63,618 nucleotides of DNA from contig NZ_CANBCA010000010.1 of assembly GCF_947367035.1 (NCBI RefSeq), positions 1 through 63,618 of the forward strand. The letters are read 5' to 3'. A model generated the notes under the pieces. It ran no database searches, was not told where the DNA came from, and saw nothing but the letters and a program-made list of their open reading frames with translations. Position 1 is the stretch's first letter. Every line of letters starts with the position of its first letter. This document shows, in pieces, positions 45,795 to 55,337 of the stretch. The stretch comes from an uncultured Helicobacter sp. Its GTDB lineage: Bacteria > Campylobacterota > Campylobacteria > Campylobacterales > Helicobacteraceae. A program made the position numbers and the translations under genes.

Positions 45795-47126
45795 TCATCT
45801 CTCAAACACTCTCTTAAAAATCGCATCAATATTTTTTGTATAATACTCATAAGCAAAGCATTCCTTGATAGCCGCCTCACCAATAAACCCCACTAGTTCA
45901 GAATCTGCTAATAAATACTGCAAATACAAGCTCTCTCCTTTTTCATTCACCACTGCTTTACCCTCTTGTAAATCCTGCCATACTTTCATCGCATTGCGTT
46001 GCACGATTTTATACGCATCTTCACGACTAACGCCCTTTTTAGGCAACTCTAATAAGATTCTTTGTGAAAACACAAGCCCACCGGTTAAATTAAGATTTTT
46101 CATCATATTTTTAGGATACACCACAAGCTTATCAAGCAATCCCTTAAGTCGCACAAGCATAAAATCAGTAGTGATAAAACTATCAGGCAGGATAAAACGC
46201 TCTACGCTTGAGTGGCTAATGTCTCGCTCGTGCCAAAGGGCGACATTTTCCATTGCTGGCAGAGCAAAAGAGCGAATCATTCTACAAAGTCCGGTGATAT
46301 TCTCACTTAGCACTGGATTGCGCTTGTGTGGCATTGCACTACTGCCTTTTTGCCCTTTTTCAAAATATTCCTCCGCTTCATACACTTCTGTGCGCTGCAA
46401 ATGCCGCACCTCAACAGCAATTTTTTCACAACTACTAGCTAGAAGTGCCAAATCACTCATTAATCGTGCATATCTATCACGCTGAATGACTTGATTGCTC
46501 ACAGGAGCGGGTTTTAACCCCAAATCTTTACATACAATTTCTTCTAGCTCAATAGGTGTATGTGCGAGATTTCCCATTGCTCCGCTTAACTGCCCCACAG
46601 AGATGACTTCCAAAGTAGATTCCAAAGCCTTTAAATGCCTTCCTAGCTCATCATACCAAATTGCCAAAACGAGCCCAAAAGTAATGGGTTCGCCGTGGAT
46701 TCCGTGAGAGCGTCCTACCATAAGTGTGCCTTTGTGTTCCATCGCCCTTTTTTTAATCACTTCACGCACCTGCTTAATATCCTCTAAAATAATCTTTAGA
46801 GAATCTCGCATTTGCAGCGCCACAGCCGTATCAATACAATCACTTGAAGTAATCCCATAATGCACCCAGCGCGATTCCTCACCTAAGCTTTCAGCCACAC
46901 TTGTAGTAAAAGCAATTAAATCGTGCTTTGTAACTGCCTCTATTTCATCAATGCGCGCAATATCAAACTTTGCATTCTTGCATATTTTGTCACAATCATC
47001 ATCAGGGATAAGCCCTAGCTTATTCCACCCGCGCACTAATGCCTTTTCCACCTCTAGCCACGCAGAATATTTAGCATTTAAATCCCATAGTTTTTTCATT
47101 TCCTCGCGTGCATATCGCTCTATCAT
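45795..47126 (-). CDS. purB: Adenylosuccinate lyase
   Basis: Acts twice in purine synthesis (SAICAR and adenylosuccinate cleavage). The 443-residue protein begins MIERYAREEMKKLWD and has HYGITSSDCIDTA, MVGRSHGIHGEPITFG and the fumarase/lyase superfamily signature GSSAMPHKRNP with its mobile catalytic loop. It is divergent from the RluA-type gene. Confidence 0.96.
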   Translation of the reverse strand: MIERYAREEMKKLWDLNAKYSAWLEVEKALVRGWNKLGLIPDDDCDKICKNAKFDIARIDEIEAVTKHDLIAFTTSVAESLGEESRWVHYGITSSDCIDTAVALQMRDSLKIILEDIKQVREVIKKRAMEHKGTLMVGRSHGIHGEPITFGLVLAIWYDELGRHLKALESTLEVISVGQLSGAMGNLAHTPIELEEIVCKDLGLKPAPVSNQVIQRDRYARLMSDLALLASSCEKIAVEVRHLQRTEVYEAEEYFEKGQKGSSAMPHKRNPVLSENITGLCRMIRSFALPAMENVALWHERDISHSSVERFILPDSFITTDFMLVRLKGLLDKLVVYPKNMMKNLNLTGGLVFSQRILLELPKKGVSREDAYKIVQRNAMKVWQDLQEGKAVVNEKGESLYLQYLLADSELVGFIGEAAIKECFAYEYYTKNIDAIFKRVFER

Positions 47127-47191
47127 CTCTTAGAATCCTTATTTGTTTATGTTAAAATATACTAACATAATCCTACTTAAAAAGTTACAAA

Positions 47192-48253
47192 ATGCCCTTT
47201 ATGATAAAAGAATTTCCAATTCCAACACCAACAAGAGCTTATAAATTTCTAATGCAAGTTTTGCATTTGAGTATGGCAGAATCACAGAAGTATATTAATA
47301 AGGGTAGGGTAATTTATAAGGGCAAAGCTCTTCAAAATAACGAAAAAGCAAAGATGCTAGAAAAGAGCGTTTGTATTCTTATATTTGAGCCTGATTCTAT
47401 GGGTTTAAAACCAATTTATGAGAATGAGGATTTTGCTATTTTTAATAAACCTGCTAAAATGCTAATCCATCCTAAAGGTAGATTTGCACATTATAGCTTC
47501 ATAGATGAGGTGCGCACACTCTATGGTAACAAAGCGAATTTGGTCCATCGGATTGATAAAGAGACTAGCGGACTTGTCGTTGTAGGAAAACATAAAAAGA
47601 GCATAGTAGAGCTTGGCGCAATGTTTGCTAATAATGAGATTGTCAAGGAATATTTAGCACTTGTGCAGGGAGATTTTAGTAAAAGTTATTCAAGAGATTT
47701 TTGTCTCTCTTTACCCCTCGCGACACAACCCAAAGGGGGAGATTTGTGTGTGCGTTCTAAGTTTTTAGGGCAAAGTGGGGCAGAAATGCTAAAGTTTAAG
47801 GAGGCAAAAAGTGAATTTGAAGTCCTTGGGAGCCTAGAGATTCCCTCTATGAGTAAAAAGTTTTTAAAAATTTTGCAACAAGATTCCGCTAATCTCTCTT
47901 TTCTTGCTTATCTAAAAGAAAACCAAAGCAAAGAATTTCAACCAGAAAGTATTTGTTGCACTTTGTTAAAAGTGCGACCAAAAACAGGACGCACACATCA
48001 AATCCGAATCCATTTATATGCACTAAATTTTCCGATTCTAGGCGATCCACTCTATGGTGCAGAGGATAAACACAGCAGGGAATACTTGAATTGTGAGTTT
48101 ATCACGCAAGAGGGGCAAAACTTTTTTAGTGATTCCAAACGCCTTCAATATTTCGGTGCAACACGCTTAATGCTCCACGCTTATAGTTTGAAATTTAATT
48201 TTTATGGTCAACCTTATTACTTTCAAAGCAGTAAAAACTTTGAGATTCTGTGA
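47192..48253 (+). CDS. RluA-family pseudouridine synthase
   Basis: Converts uridines in rRNA or tRNA to pseudouridine. The 353-residue protein has an S4-like N-terminal segment (AESQKYINKGRVIYKGK), the catalytic Asp in LVHRIDKETSGLVVVGK, and the RPKTGRTHQIRIHLYALNFPILGDPLYG block. The RluA, C, D or other subtype cannot be decided by eye. There is a ~60-residue insertion in the middle (about 205-240). Confidence 0.88.
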   Translation: MPFMIKEFPIPTPTRAYKFLMQVLHLSMAESQKYINKGRVIYKGKALQNNEKAKMLEKSVCILIFEPDSMGLKPIYENEDFAIFNKPAKMLIHPKGRFAHYSFIDEVRTLYGNKANLVHRIDKETSGLVVVGKHKKSIVELGAMFANNEIVKEYLALVQGDFSKSYSRDFCLSLPLATQPKGGDLCVRSKFLGQSGAEMLKFKEAKSEFEVLGSLEIPSMSKKFLKILQQDSANLSFLAYLKENQSKEFQPESICCTLLKVRPKTGRTHQIRIHLYALNFPILGDPLYGAEDKHSREYLNCEFITQEGQNFFSDSKRLQYFGATRLMLHAYSLKFNFYGQPYYFQSSKNFEIL

Positions 48254-48290
48254 TGATGGATTGCTACGAAAATTTTTTAAATGACAAGAT
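48253..48290. repeat. Partial palindromic intergenic element, copy F
   Basis: GATGGATTGCTACGAAAATTTT...AAATGACAAG between rluA-type and gltX ends. The left flank matches copies C and E; the right half is degenerate (AATGAC kept, stem lost). Confidence 0.4.
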
Positions 48291-49693
48291 TAAGATTCTT
48301 CCAATAAATTTTTCAAAGCTTGATTGATTCGTTCTTGAGTATTTTCAACCCCTAAAGCAGCAATTAAAGGTGCGATTCCAACACCACCAGGAGAACCAAG
48401 TAAAGCGTAACGTAATGGTATAAAGAGGTTTTTAGTCTTTATCCCTTGAAAATCTGCAAAAGTTGCAATCTCTAATTCTGCATCTTGGACATTGACAAAT
48501 GATTTTTTTTGAGATTCTAAATAAATAGTAAATTCTTTTAAAAGATGAATATTTTCATTGTTTTTGACCTTTTGTCGCATTTTTTCATCATAGATTGCTA
48601 CTGGATTTAAACAGGTTTTGAGAATCTCAACGAACTCTAACAAAGTTTTAGAACGTTCTTTAATCTCTGGATATAGAATCTCTTGTATAGATTTGCTAGG
48701 AATCTCTGCGCCATAAAAGGGCAATAATGTATTGAGTTGTTTGCAATCCATTTGGTGCAAATAGTGCGCATTAAGCCACAATAATTTTTCTTTATTATAG
48801 GCGGAGGGAGCACTATTTAAGCTGTTTGGATTAAAGAAGTCTAACATCTCTTGTATGGAAAAAATTTCTTGGTCGCTATGACTCCAACCCAAACGCACAA
48901 GAAAATTTAATAAAGCTTGTGGCAAAAATCCTAAGTTCTTATATTCCATTACACTCATTGCTCCATCACGTTTGCTCAACTTTTGTCCTTGGGGGTTTAG
49001 AATCATCGGAACGTGATAGAATCGCGGAATCACAAAACCTAATGCCTGATAAAGAATGATTTGTTTCGGGGTGTTGCTTAAGTGGTCATCTCCGCGAATT
49101 ACATCGGTGATTCCCATTAAAGCATCGTCAATTGTTACAACAAAATTATAAGTGGGTGTGCCATCACTCCTTGCAATGATAAAATCGTCTAATTCTTTTG
49201 CTGCAACTCTTATTTCTCCTTTTACTCCATCAAGAAAACAAATTTCTCCCTCACTAGGTGCCTTGATTCGCACAACCGGTTTTATATCTTTAGGAGGTGT
49301 GCCGACAAAATCACGATAACGATTGTCATATTTCCATACTTGCCCTTTTGCTTCTGCTTCTTTGCGATTTTTTTCTAATTCTTCTTTTTGCATATAGCAA
49401 TAATATGCTTTACCTTCTTTTAATAGGCGGTCAATGTATTCTTGATAGAGAGGAAATCGCTGACTTTGATAGACCACTTCGCCATCATAATCCATTCCAA
49501 CCCAATGAAAAGCTTGGAGAATCGCCTCTTTAGCATCTGTTGAATTACGTGCTAAATCGGTGTCCTCAATGCGCAGTAGAAATTTCCCACCATTTGCCCT
49601 TGCATAGAGATAATTAAAGAGTGCAGTGCGTAAGCCACCAATATGCAAATAACCTGTGGGGGAAGGCGCAAATCTTGTTATAATTTTGCTCAT
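48290..49693 (-). CDS. gltX: Glutamate-tRNA ligase
   Basis: Class I aminoacyl-tRNA synthetase of 467 residues. HIGH-like motif PTGYLHIGG (12-20), RIEDTD, DDHLSNTP and the KMSKS-type KLSKRDG (238-244). Helicobacter species usually have two GltX enzymes, one for tRNA-Glu and one that mischarges tRNA-Gln for amidation. The sequence alone does not tell me which this is. Confidence 0.94.
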   Translation of the reverse strand: MSKIITRFAPSPTGYLHIGGLRTALFNYLYARANGGKFLLRIEDTDLARNSTDAKEAILQAFHWVGMDYDGEVVYQSQRFPLYQEYIDRLLKEGKAYYCYMQKEELEKNRKEAEAKGQVWKYDNRYRDFVGTPPKDIKPVVRIKAPSEGEICFLDGVKGEIRVAAKELDDFIIARSDGTPTYNFVVTIDDALMGITDVIRGDDHLSNTPKQIILYQALGFVIPRFYHVPMILNPQGQKLSKRDGAMSVMEYKNLGFLPQALLNFLVRLGWSHSDQEIFSIQEMLDFFNPNSLNSAPSAYNKEKLLWLNAHYLHQMDCKQLNTLLPFYGAEIPSKSIQEILYPEIKERSKTLLEFVEILKTCLNPVAIYDEKMRQKVKNNENIHLLKEFTIYLESQKKSFVNVQDAELEIATFADFQGIKTKNLFIPLRYALLGSPGGVGIAPLIAALGVENTQERINQALKNLLEES

Positions 49694-49829
49694 ACCTATT
49701 CCTTAGATGAAGTTTATGTATTTAGAATCTTAGCTTAAGATTGCTGAAATTGGCAAATTTATCCTGATAAATAAGGTTCTTTCAATGCTGTCCTAATTTT
49801 GTAAATGAATCCAAATATATTTAAAAGAG

Positions 49830-50333
49830 TTATTTTAATGTTTCAAGATATGCGCCAATATCTTCCATATCTCGTCTAACATAACGTTGCGCTATTTGGT
49901 TTTTGACAAAACGAGATTGCCCATCAAAGCTTTGATTTTGGTAGGTTTTAATCTCCTCTGCAATATCTTTTGCTTTCCAAGTATTAATGGGAGTTTTACC
50001 TGCTGTAGAGATTTCACCCTTTGAGCCGTGGCAACTTGCACAATCCCGCTCATAAAGCTTTTTACCATTTTCTAAATTTGCTGTTTTAGATGTAGCAGCT
50101 ACTGAAGCTGTGCCTAAAACACTATCTAAAAAGCTTCTTTCTTGAATAGTTATATCCGCATCTTCGCGCACAACCTTAATGTCTTTTGAACCTAAGTTTT
50201 TGGAGTATTTTTGCAAAATTGCCTTGATTTCTTCCCCAAATTCACCTTTTAGTTCAAAGCAGATACATTCATTTGCGCCAAGTGCATTGCTGAAAATTGC
50301 TATACAAGCAAGAGTTGATAAAAATTTTTTCAT
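49830..50333 (-). CDS. Periplasmic c-type cytochrome
   Basis: A 167-residue exported monohaem cytochrome c. Signal peptide cleaved near ALGANE (about 20), then a ~65-residue region with CICFELKGEFGEEIKAIL. A cytochrome domain follows with the haem motif CASCH (98-102) and a late Met in YVRRDMEDIGAYL as possible axial ligand. A role in respiratory electron transfer is likely; partner unknown. Confidence 0.82.
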   Translation of the reverse strand: MKKFLSTLACIAIFSNALGANECICFELKGEFGEEIKAILQKYSKNLGSKDIKVVREDADITIQERSFLDSVLGTASVAATSKTANLENGKKLYERDCASCHGSKGEISTAGKTPINTWKAKDIAEEIKTYQNQSFDGQSRFVKNQIAQRYVRRDMEDIGAYLETLK

Positions 50334-50431
50334 TTTTAAGATTCCTTAAATTTGTAATGTAATGGCGCAATTTTGCCTAAAATTTATTGATTTTTTGTTT
50401 AAAGTTAAAAGCCACTTTAGCTAGGATAGTT

Positions 50432-50437
50432 TATAAT
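50432..50437 (+). promoter_or_regulatory. -10 element of the candidate 6S RNA
   Basis: A perfect TATAAT with TAGTT in front, 6-7 bases before the start of the long-helix RNA predicted at 50444. Confidence 0.6.
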
Positions 50438-50443
50438 TGCCTC

Positions 50444-50640
50444 GCCTAAGTGAAGCGTGTTCCTTTGATTTTGGAGTCCAACAGAATTGAGTATTGCTGG
50501 TTGTATAGTTGGCTTGGTGCGATGGTGTTTTTGCTTGAGTCTCTTAAGTTGAGATGAGAATCTGCCGCCTAATAAGCTGCTTATGGCTGGAATCGTTGCC
50601 TATTTCGGGCTACACAAATAAGTAACGCCCACTTGGGTTT
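50444..50640 (+). ncRNA. ssrS: Candidate 6S RNA (ssrS)
   Basis: A ~200-base non-coding segment behind a clean TATAAT, ahead of purD. Its ends can form a long rod: CCTAAGTG (50445-50452) pairs with CACTTGGG (50630-50637), and GCGT (50455-50458) pairs with ACGC (50625-50628), enclosing a GC-richer, unstructured middle. Length, end-to-end pairing and the purD-upstream position fit 6S RNA, which binds RNA polymerase. I recall 6S being near purD in Helicobacter but could not check. It lacks the hallmarks of tmRNA, SRP RNA or RNase P RNA. Confidence 0.55.
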
Positions 50641-50726
50641 TGTGAAGGCTACGTTTTGTGTAATTTTGGTTTTTAAAGTTTTAAAGCGAGAATTTTAAAA
50701 ACTAAAATATTTTTCAAGGTTGTAAA

Positions 50727-51992
50727 ATGGAAATTGTAATTGTAGGTAGTGGTGGGCGTGAATATTCTATTGGGCTTGGATTGCAAAATGAATGTAGGAT
50801 TGATGGGATTTATTTTTACCCAGGCAATGGGGCGACAAGCAGACTCGGGAAAAATATTGATTTTTCAAATGACCAAGAGTTTATTAATTTTGCATTAGCG
50901 CGTCAAATTGGGCTTGTGATTATCGGTCCTGAAGCACCATTGGTGGGGGGATTAGCAGATACTTTGCGTGAGAATGGAATCTTGGTTTTTGGTCCAAGTG
51001 CAAAAGCGGCAAGATTAGAAGGTTCTAAAGCGTATATGAAAGAATTTGCAAAAAGATATGGAATCCCAACTGCAAATTTTATCCAAACAAGTGATTATAC
51101 AGAATCTTGTGCATTTATTGAGAGCTTGAATTTGCCCATTGTAGTCAAAGCTGATGGCTTGTGTGCGGGCAAAGGAGTTATCATTGCTACAAGCTATGAG
51201 GAAGCAAAAAAGGCAGCTAAGGAAATGTTAGAGGGGAAAAGCTTTGGTAATTCTGGTAAAACAATCGTGATTGAAGAATATTTAGATGGGTTTGAACTAT
51301 CTGTTTTTGCACTCTGTGATGGAAGAGATTTTATTGTGTTACCCGCGGCACAAGACCATAAGCGACTTTTAGATGGGGATAAAGGTCCAAATACTGGGGG
51401 AATGGGGGCTTATGCTCCTGCTCCTTTGGCAACTCCTCAAATCCTTGAGGAGATAAAGTCAAGTATTATTGTGCCAACGCTTGAAGGAATGGAAAATGAG
51501 GGAAGTCCCTTTAGCGGCACCTTGTTTTGTGGAATTATGGTTGTTAAAAATAAGCCTTATTTATTAGAGTTTAATGTCCGTTTTGGTGACCCAGAGTGTG
51601 AAGTGCTAATACCACTTTTTAAAAATGGTTTATTAGATTGTTTTTTGGCTTGTGCTAAGGGCGATTTGAAAAATACGAAATTTGAGTTAGAATCCAAAAC
51701 TTGCGTTGGAGTTGTGGTGGCTTCTAAAGATTATCCTTATAAAAATTCTAAAAAAGAAAAAATAATATTAGAATCTTTAAATAAAGAGGTAGAATCGCAT
51801 ATTAGTTTTGCAGGTGTCAGTAAGGAGGGAGAAGATTTGTTTGCAACAGGAGGACGCGTGCTTGTATGTGTAGGAAAAGGTAATAACATACAAGAGGCAT
51901 TAAAGAATGCTTATAAACAAGTGGAATCTATAAAATTTAATGGTAGGCAATATCGCAAGGATATTGCCTACCAGGCGTTAGGGGAAAAATGA
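50727..51992 (+). CDS. purD: Phosphoribosylamine-glycine ligase
   Basis: ATP-grasp ligase of purine synthesis (GAR synthetase), 421 residues. N-terminal VIVGSGGREYSIGLGL, then VVKADGLCAGKGVIIA, GPNTGGMGAYAPAPL and the metal-binding LLEFNVRFGDPECEVL. It is first in the run purD-RDD-lptD-PRTase-pnp, the same order as H. pylori. The RDD start overlaps its stop by 4 bases. Confidence 0.96.
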   Translation: MEIVIVGSGGREYSIGLGLQNECRIDGIYFYPGNGATSRLGKNIDFSNDQEFINFALARQIGLVIIGPEAPLVGGLADTLRENGILVFGPSAKAARLEGSKAYMKEFAKRYGIPTANFIQTSDYTESCAFIESLNLPIVVKADGLCAGKGVIIATSYEEAKKAAKEMLEGKSFGNSGKTIVIEEYLDGFELSVFALCDGRDFIVLPAAQDHKRLLDGDKGPNTGGMGAYAPAPLATPQILEEIKSSIIVPTLEGMENEGSPFSGTLFCGIMVVKNKPYLLEFNVRFGDPECEVLIPLFKNGLLDCFLACAKGDLKNTKFELESKTCVGVVVASKDYPYKNSKKEKIILESLNKEVESHISFAGVSKEGEDLFATGGRVLVCVGKGNNIQEALKNAYKQVESIKFNGRQYRKDIAYQALGEK

Positions 51993-52459
51993 ATACAGAG
52001 AAGATTGAAGAGATTTTGGCGCGTGAGGAAATCCAAATCGCACCTTATTGGAAGCGAGTGGTTGCACATATCATTGATGACTTGTTACTTAGTATGGTGA
52101 TTATTGGAATCTATTGGGATAGTATTATTCAAAATACAGGGAATGCGGAAGCCATTTTAGCCATTGTTTCTAATTCTTGGCTGGTTCTTTATGGAATCCG
52201 CATTTTATACCATTGGCTTTTTGTGCAGTATTATGGTGCAACCATTGGCAAAATTGTGGTTAAGATTCGTATTTTAGAGGTAGAATTATTGGATAATCCA
52301 AGCTTAAAACAGGCTCTTGTGCGCTCATTATTACGCGCATTCAGCGAGTTTTTGATGTATTTGCCTTTTTTTTATATTTTTGCGAATCCTTTAAGAAGGG
52401 GTTTGCACGATATGGCAACTAATACATTGGTTGTAGAGTTGAAACACTATAATGCTTAA
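51989..52459 (+). CDS. RDD-family membrane protein
   Basis: A 156-residue membrane protein. APYWKRVVAHIIDDLLLSMVIIG contains the R..D(D) pattern of the family in its first helix. The second helix lies about 70-85, then GATIGKIVVKIRIL and RRGLHDMATNTLVV. Overlaps purD and lptD by a few bases, so translation is coupled. Unlike the RDD protein at 2057 it has no long N-terminal extension. Function unknown. Confidence 0.82.
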   Translation: MNTEKIEEILAREEIQIAPYWKRVVAHIIDDLLLSMVIIGIYWDSIIQNTGNAEAILAIVSNSWLVLYGIRILYHWLFVQYYGATIGKIVVKIRILEVELLDNPSLKQALVRSLLRAFSEFLMYLPFFYIFANPLRRGLHDMATNTLVVELKHYNA

Positions 52460-54581
52460 GTTAAAATTTGGAATCCCATTAAGCTTAGTAGCAATGGCTT
52501 TGCTAATGCCAAGTATTTTGCAAGCACGTCCTTCAATCCAGCAATTTAATGCCAATCAAGAAGCTATTTTTGAATTTTTGGCTGATGATATGGAATATAG
52601 TCAGTCCAAAGTCATTGGTAAAGGACACGCAACAGTTATTAATCTAGATTATTTTGTAACAGCTAATGAAGCAACTTATGATACGAAAAGTGGAGAAATT
52701 ACCTTAAGCGGCAATGTGAATGCTTATAAGGGAAATGCACTTTATTTAAAGGCTCAAAAAATTAAAATTAAAATGCAGCAGGATTATTCTTTTTTAGAGC
52801 CTTTTTATTTGCAAGATTCTATGAGTGGTTTATGGGTAAATGCTAAAAGTGCGCAATATGATAAGAATGTCTATCAAACACAAGATTCAACCCTTTCAAC
52901 TTGTAGCGTGAATAATCCTATTTGGCAGTTAAAGGCAAGCAAGAGTGAATACGATGTGAATCAAGAGTGGTTAAGAGTGTGGAATCCTCGTCTTTGCATT
53001 TATGAAATGCCCGTGCTTTATTTTCCCTACCTTTCTTTTTCTTTGGGTTATAAGCGTAAAAGTGGTTTGCTTTATCCTGAAATTGGAAACTCTAAAGATG
53101 ATGGTTTCTTGTATTCCCAACCGATTTTTATTGCCCCATACGATTGGTGGGATATGACTTTCAAGCCTCAAGTGCGGACAAAAAGAGGAGCGGGATTCTA
53201 TAACGAGTTTAGAATGATAGACGATAAAGATGAAATTTTGTGGGCAAATTTGGGCTATTTTGGTGATACAAATAGCTACCAAAATACTTATGATTTGGAA
53301 AATCAAGACCATTTTGGATTTCAATTAAAATATGAACGTAAAGATTTGCTAACAAAAACGCAAAATTATTTCTATGAAGATGGAATTTATGCTGATATTA
53401 CACAAGTAACAGATGTGGATTATTTTAGATTAACTGATGAGGAGACTAGAGCATCTGCAGATTTGCAAGGAAGCCTTTTGACTTCTCGCTTAAATTATTT
53501 TTTAAAAAGTGAATCAGATTATGTGGGAGTTTATGGGCGTTATTATTCGGATTTGGATAAGACGAGCAATGCAGAAACTTTACAAACCTTGCCACAGGTG
53601 CAATATCATCGCCAATTCAACAAATTATTCTTGGATAATTTGTATTATAGCTTTGATTATCAAGCCAAAAATTTTACACGTCCTATTGGCTATCGTGCGG
53701 TGCAACAAGAAGCGCAACTTCCTTTGATTTATACGCAAAATTTATTTGATGATTTTGTGAATTTGTCTGCTTCGCCTATTATCTATGGAACACAGGTTAA
53801 TTATAGTAATGTTAAACAAGGGCATTTAGAAGATGGACGCTATATTACGCAACATTATCAATTTAAAGCAAATTCTGATTTAGTTAAGCAATATGAAGCA
53901 TTTGGACATACTTTAAGCCTTGAGACTTTGTATATTTTGCCCGGATTTGATAGTCAAAAAGGAGATTTTCAAGATTTTTTTGATTTGCCTGGTCATAGAC
54001 AAGAATTGCGATTGAATGGCTCTCAATATTTTTATGATTTAGAAGATACACTTTGGCTTTCTCACCGCATCAAACAAGCTTTTTATTTAGAAGATAATCA
54101 TCAGGTGGGGGAGTTAGAAAATGAAATCCAATATTTTTACGATTATGAGTGGAGTTTTTTAAGCAGTATTTTTTATTCACATCAGAAAGCTAGAATTTCA
54201 GAAGCTACACATCAAGTTCATTATGATGGAGAATATCTAAAGGCAAATTTTGGACATTTCTTTCGTGAATCTTTTGCGAGTGTGGATTGGAATCGTGGGA
54301 GATTTGGAGAGGCAAATTATCTAATGGCTGGATTGAATAAGGAGTTTGAGAATATTGACATTTTTGCAAGTGCTGGTTATGATTATAAAGAACGTTATTT
54401 TAAGACTTGGCAAGTGGGATTTGAAACTTCAATTCGTTGTTTTTCTTTTGGTCTTAAATATGTCAGTGAAATTTATCCAATGTTAACCACGCGTGGGGCA
54501 GAAGCAAGAGATGATAAATATGTGTTATTCACAATTAAATTTATTCCTTTATTAAGTAGTGATATAAAAGTGGGTAATTAA
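52452..54581 (+). CDS. lptD: LPS-assembly protein LptD
   Basis: Outer-membrane beta-barrel that inserts lipopolysaccharide into the outer leaflet. The 709 residues contain a signal peptide (cleavage near LQARPS, about 26), an OstA/LptA-like jelly-roll domain (about 40-140, with GEITLSGNVNAYKGN) and a large C-terminal barrel. It is shorter than the E. coli protein (about 780) but usual for epsilonproteobacteria. Confidence 0.9.
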   Translation: MLKLKFGIPLSLVAMALLMPSILQARPSIQQFNANQEAIFEFLADDMEYSQSKVIGKGHATVINLDYFVTANEATYDTKSGEITLSGNVNAYKGNALYLKAQKIKIKMQQDYSFLEPFYLQDSMSGLWVNAKSAQYDKNVYQTQDSTLSTCSVNNPIWQLKASKSEYDVNQEWLRVWNPRLCIYEMPVLYFPYLSFSLGYKRKSGLLYPEIGNSKDDGFLYSQPIFIAPYDWWDMTFKPQVRTKRGAGFYNEFRMIDDKDEILWANLGYFGDTNSYQNTYDLENQDHFGFQLKYERKDLLTKTQNYFYEDGIYADITQVTDVDYFRLTDEETRASADLQGSLLTSRLNYFLKSESDYVGVYGRYYSDLDKTSNAETLQTLPQVQYHRQFNKLFLDNLYYSFDYQAKNFTRPIGYRAVQQEAQLPLIYTQNLFDDFVNLSASPIIYGTQVNYSNVKQGHLEDGRYITQHYQFKANSDLVKQYEAFGHTLSLETLYILPGFDSQKGDFQDFFDLPGHRQELRLNGSQYFYDLEDTLWLSHRIKQAFYLEDNHQVGELENEIQYFYDYEWSFLSSIFYSHQKARISEATHQVHYDGEYLKANFGHFFRESFASVDWNRGRFGEANYLMAGLNKEFENIDIFASAGYDYKERYFKTWQVGFETSIRCFSFGLKYVSEIYPMLTTRGAEARDDKYVLFTIKFIPLLSSDIKVGN

Positions 54582-54593
54582 AGGGCAAAGAAT

Positions 54594-55319
54594 ATGGGTA
54601 ATTTAAATAATGGAATTGCAAATACAATTAAAGGTGGCTTTGTGGGTAATGCGATGCATTCTATGCGGAGAAAAACCCTTTTTGAAAATCGTGAAGATGC
54701 ATTGCAAAAATTGCTTCACAATATGCCATTAAGCTTTTTTGAAAAGCAAGATTGTATAGTGGTTGGAATCTCTTTTGAGGGGGTTTTTTTTGCACATCGT
54801 TTAGCGCAGGCAATTAAAGCACCTCTGGCTTTTCTTTTTACTTCACCTATTTTAGCTCCCAACAACCCAGAATGCGAAATTGCAATGGCAACTGAAACAC
54901 ACGATGTTGTGATTAATGAGCCTTTAGTGCGGTCTTTTGGAATTAGTTTGGATTATATTTATGGTGAAGTGCAAAGACAATATGAAGATAAGATGTTGCC
55001 TTTAATTTATCAATATCGTAAAGGTAATCCCTTGATTTCCCTTAAAGGAAAACGCATATTACTTGTAGATGAGGGGATTGATAGTGGTTTAACCGCACTT
55101 GCTTCTATTAAATCAGTGATTACTTTACAAGCCAAAACAGTGTATTTTGCTTGTCCTGTTGCCCCCATAGAGGTTGCTGAAATAATGGAGGAAGCAACCG
55201 ATGGCATTTTTTGTCTTTATCAATCCAAAAATTTTGTAGATATTGGGTATTATTACAAAGATTATCCTGCCATAGAGCCTTCAGTAATTGAAGGAATTTT
55301 TAACGAGATACAACCATAA
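54594..55319 (+). CDS. Phosphoribosyltransferase-family protein
   Basis: A 241-residue protein with a type I phosphoribosyltransferase fold: the PRPP-binding loop is ILLVDEGIDSGLTA (about 154-167), preceded by DCIVVGISFEGVFFAHRLA. The usual acidic pair before the loop is DE. Substrate unknown. It resembles stand-alone PRTases encoded between lptD and pnp in H. pylori. Confidence 0.75.
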   Translation: MGNLNNGIANTIKGGFVGNAMHSMRRKTLFENREDALQKLLHNMPLSFFEKQDCIVVGISFEGVFFAHRLAQAIKAPLAFLFTSPILAPNNPECEIAMATETHDVVINEPLVRSFGISLDYIYGEVQRQYEDKMLPLIYQYRKGNPLISLKGKRILLVDEGIDSGLTALASIKSVITLQAKTVYFACPVAPIEVAEIMEEATDGIFCLYQSKNFVDIGYYYKDYPAIEPSVIEGIFNEIQP

Positions 55320-55337
55320 AGTTCAAGGAGAAGAAAA

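Noticed and set aside
45865-46485. 206-residue plus-strand ORF opposite purB
   Set aside because: Antisense shadow of the well-conserved purB gene.
50444-50640. tmRNA, SRP RNA, RNase P RNA or purine riboswitch
   Set aside because: None of their conserved core sequences could be found; the end-to-end rod fits 6S better.
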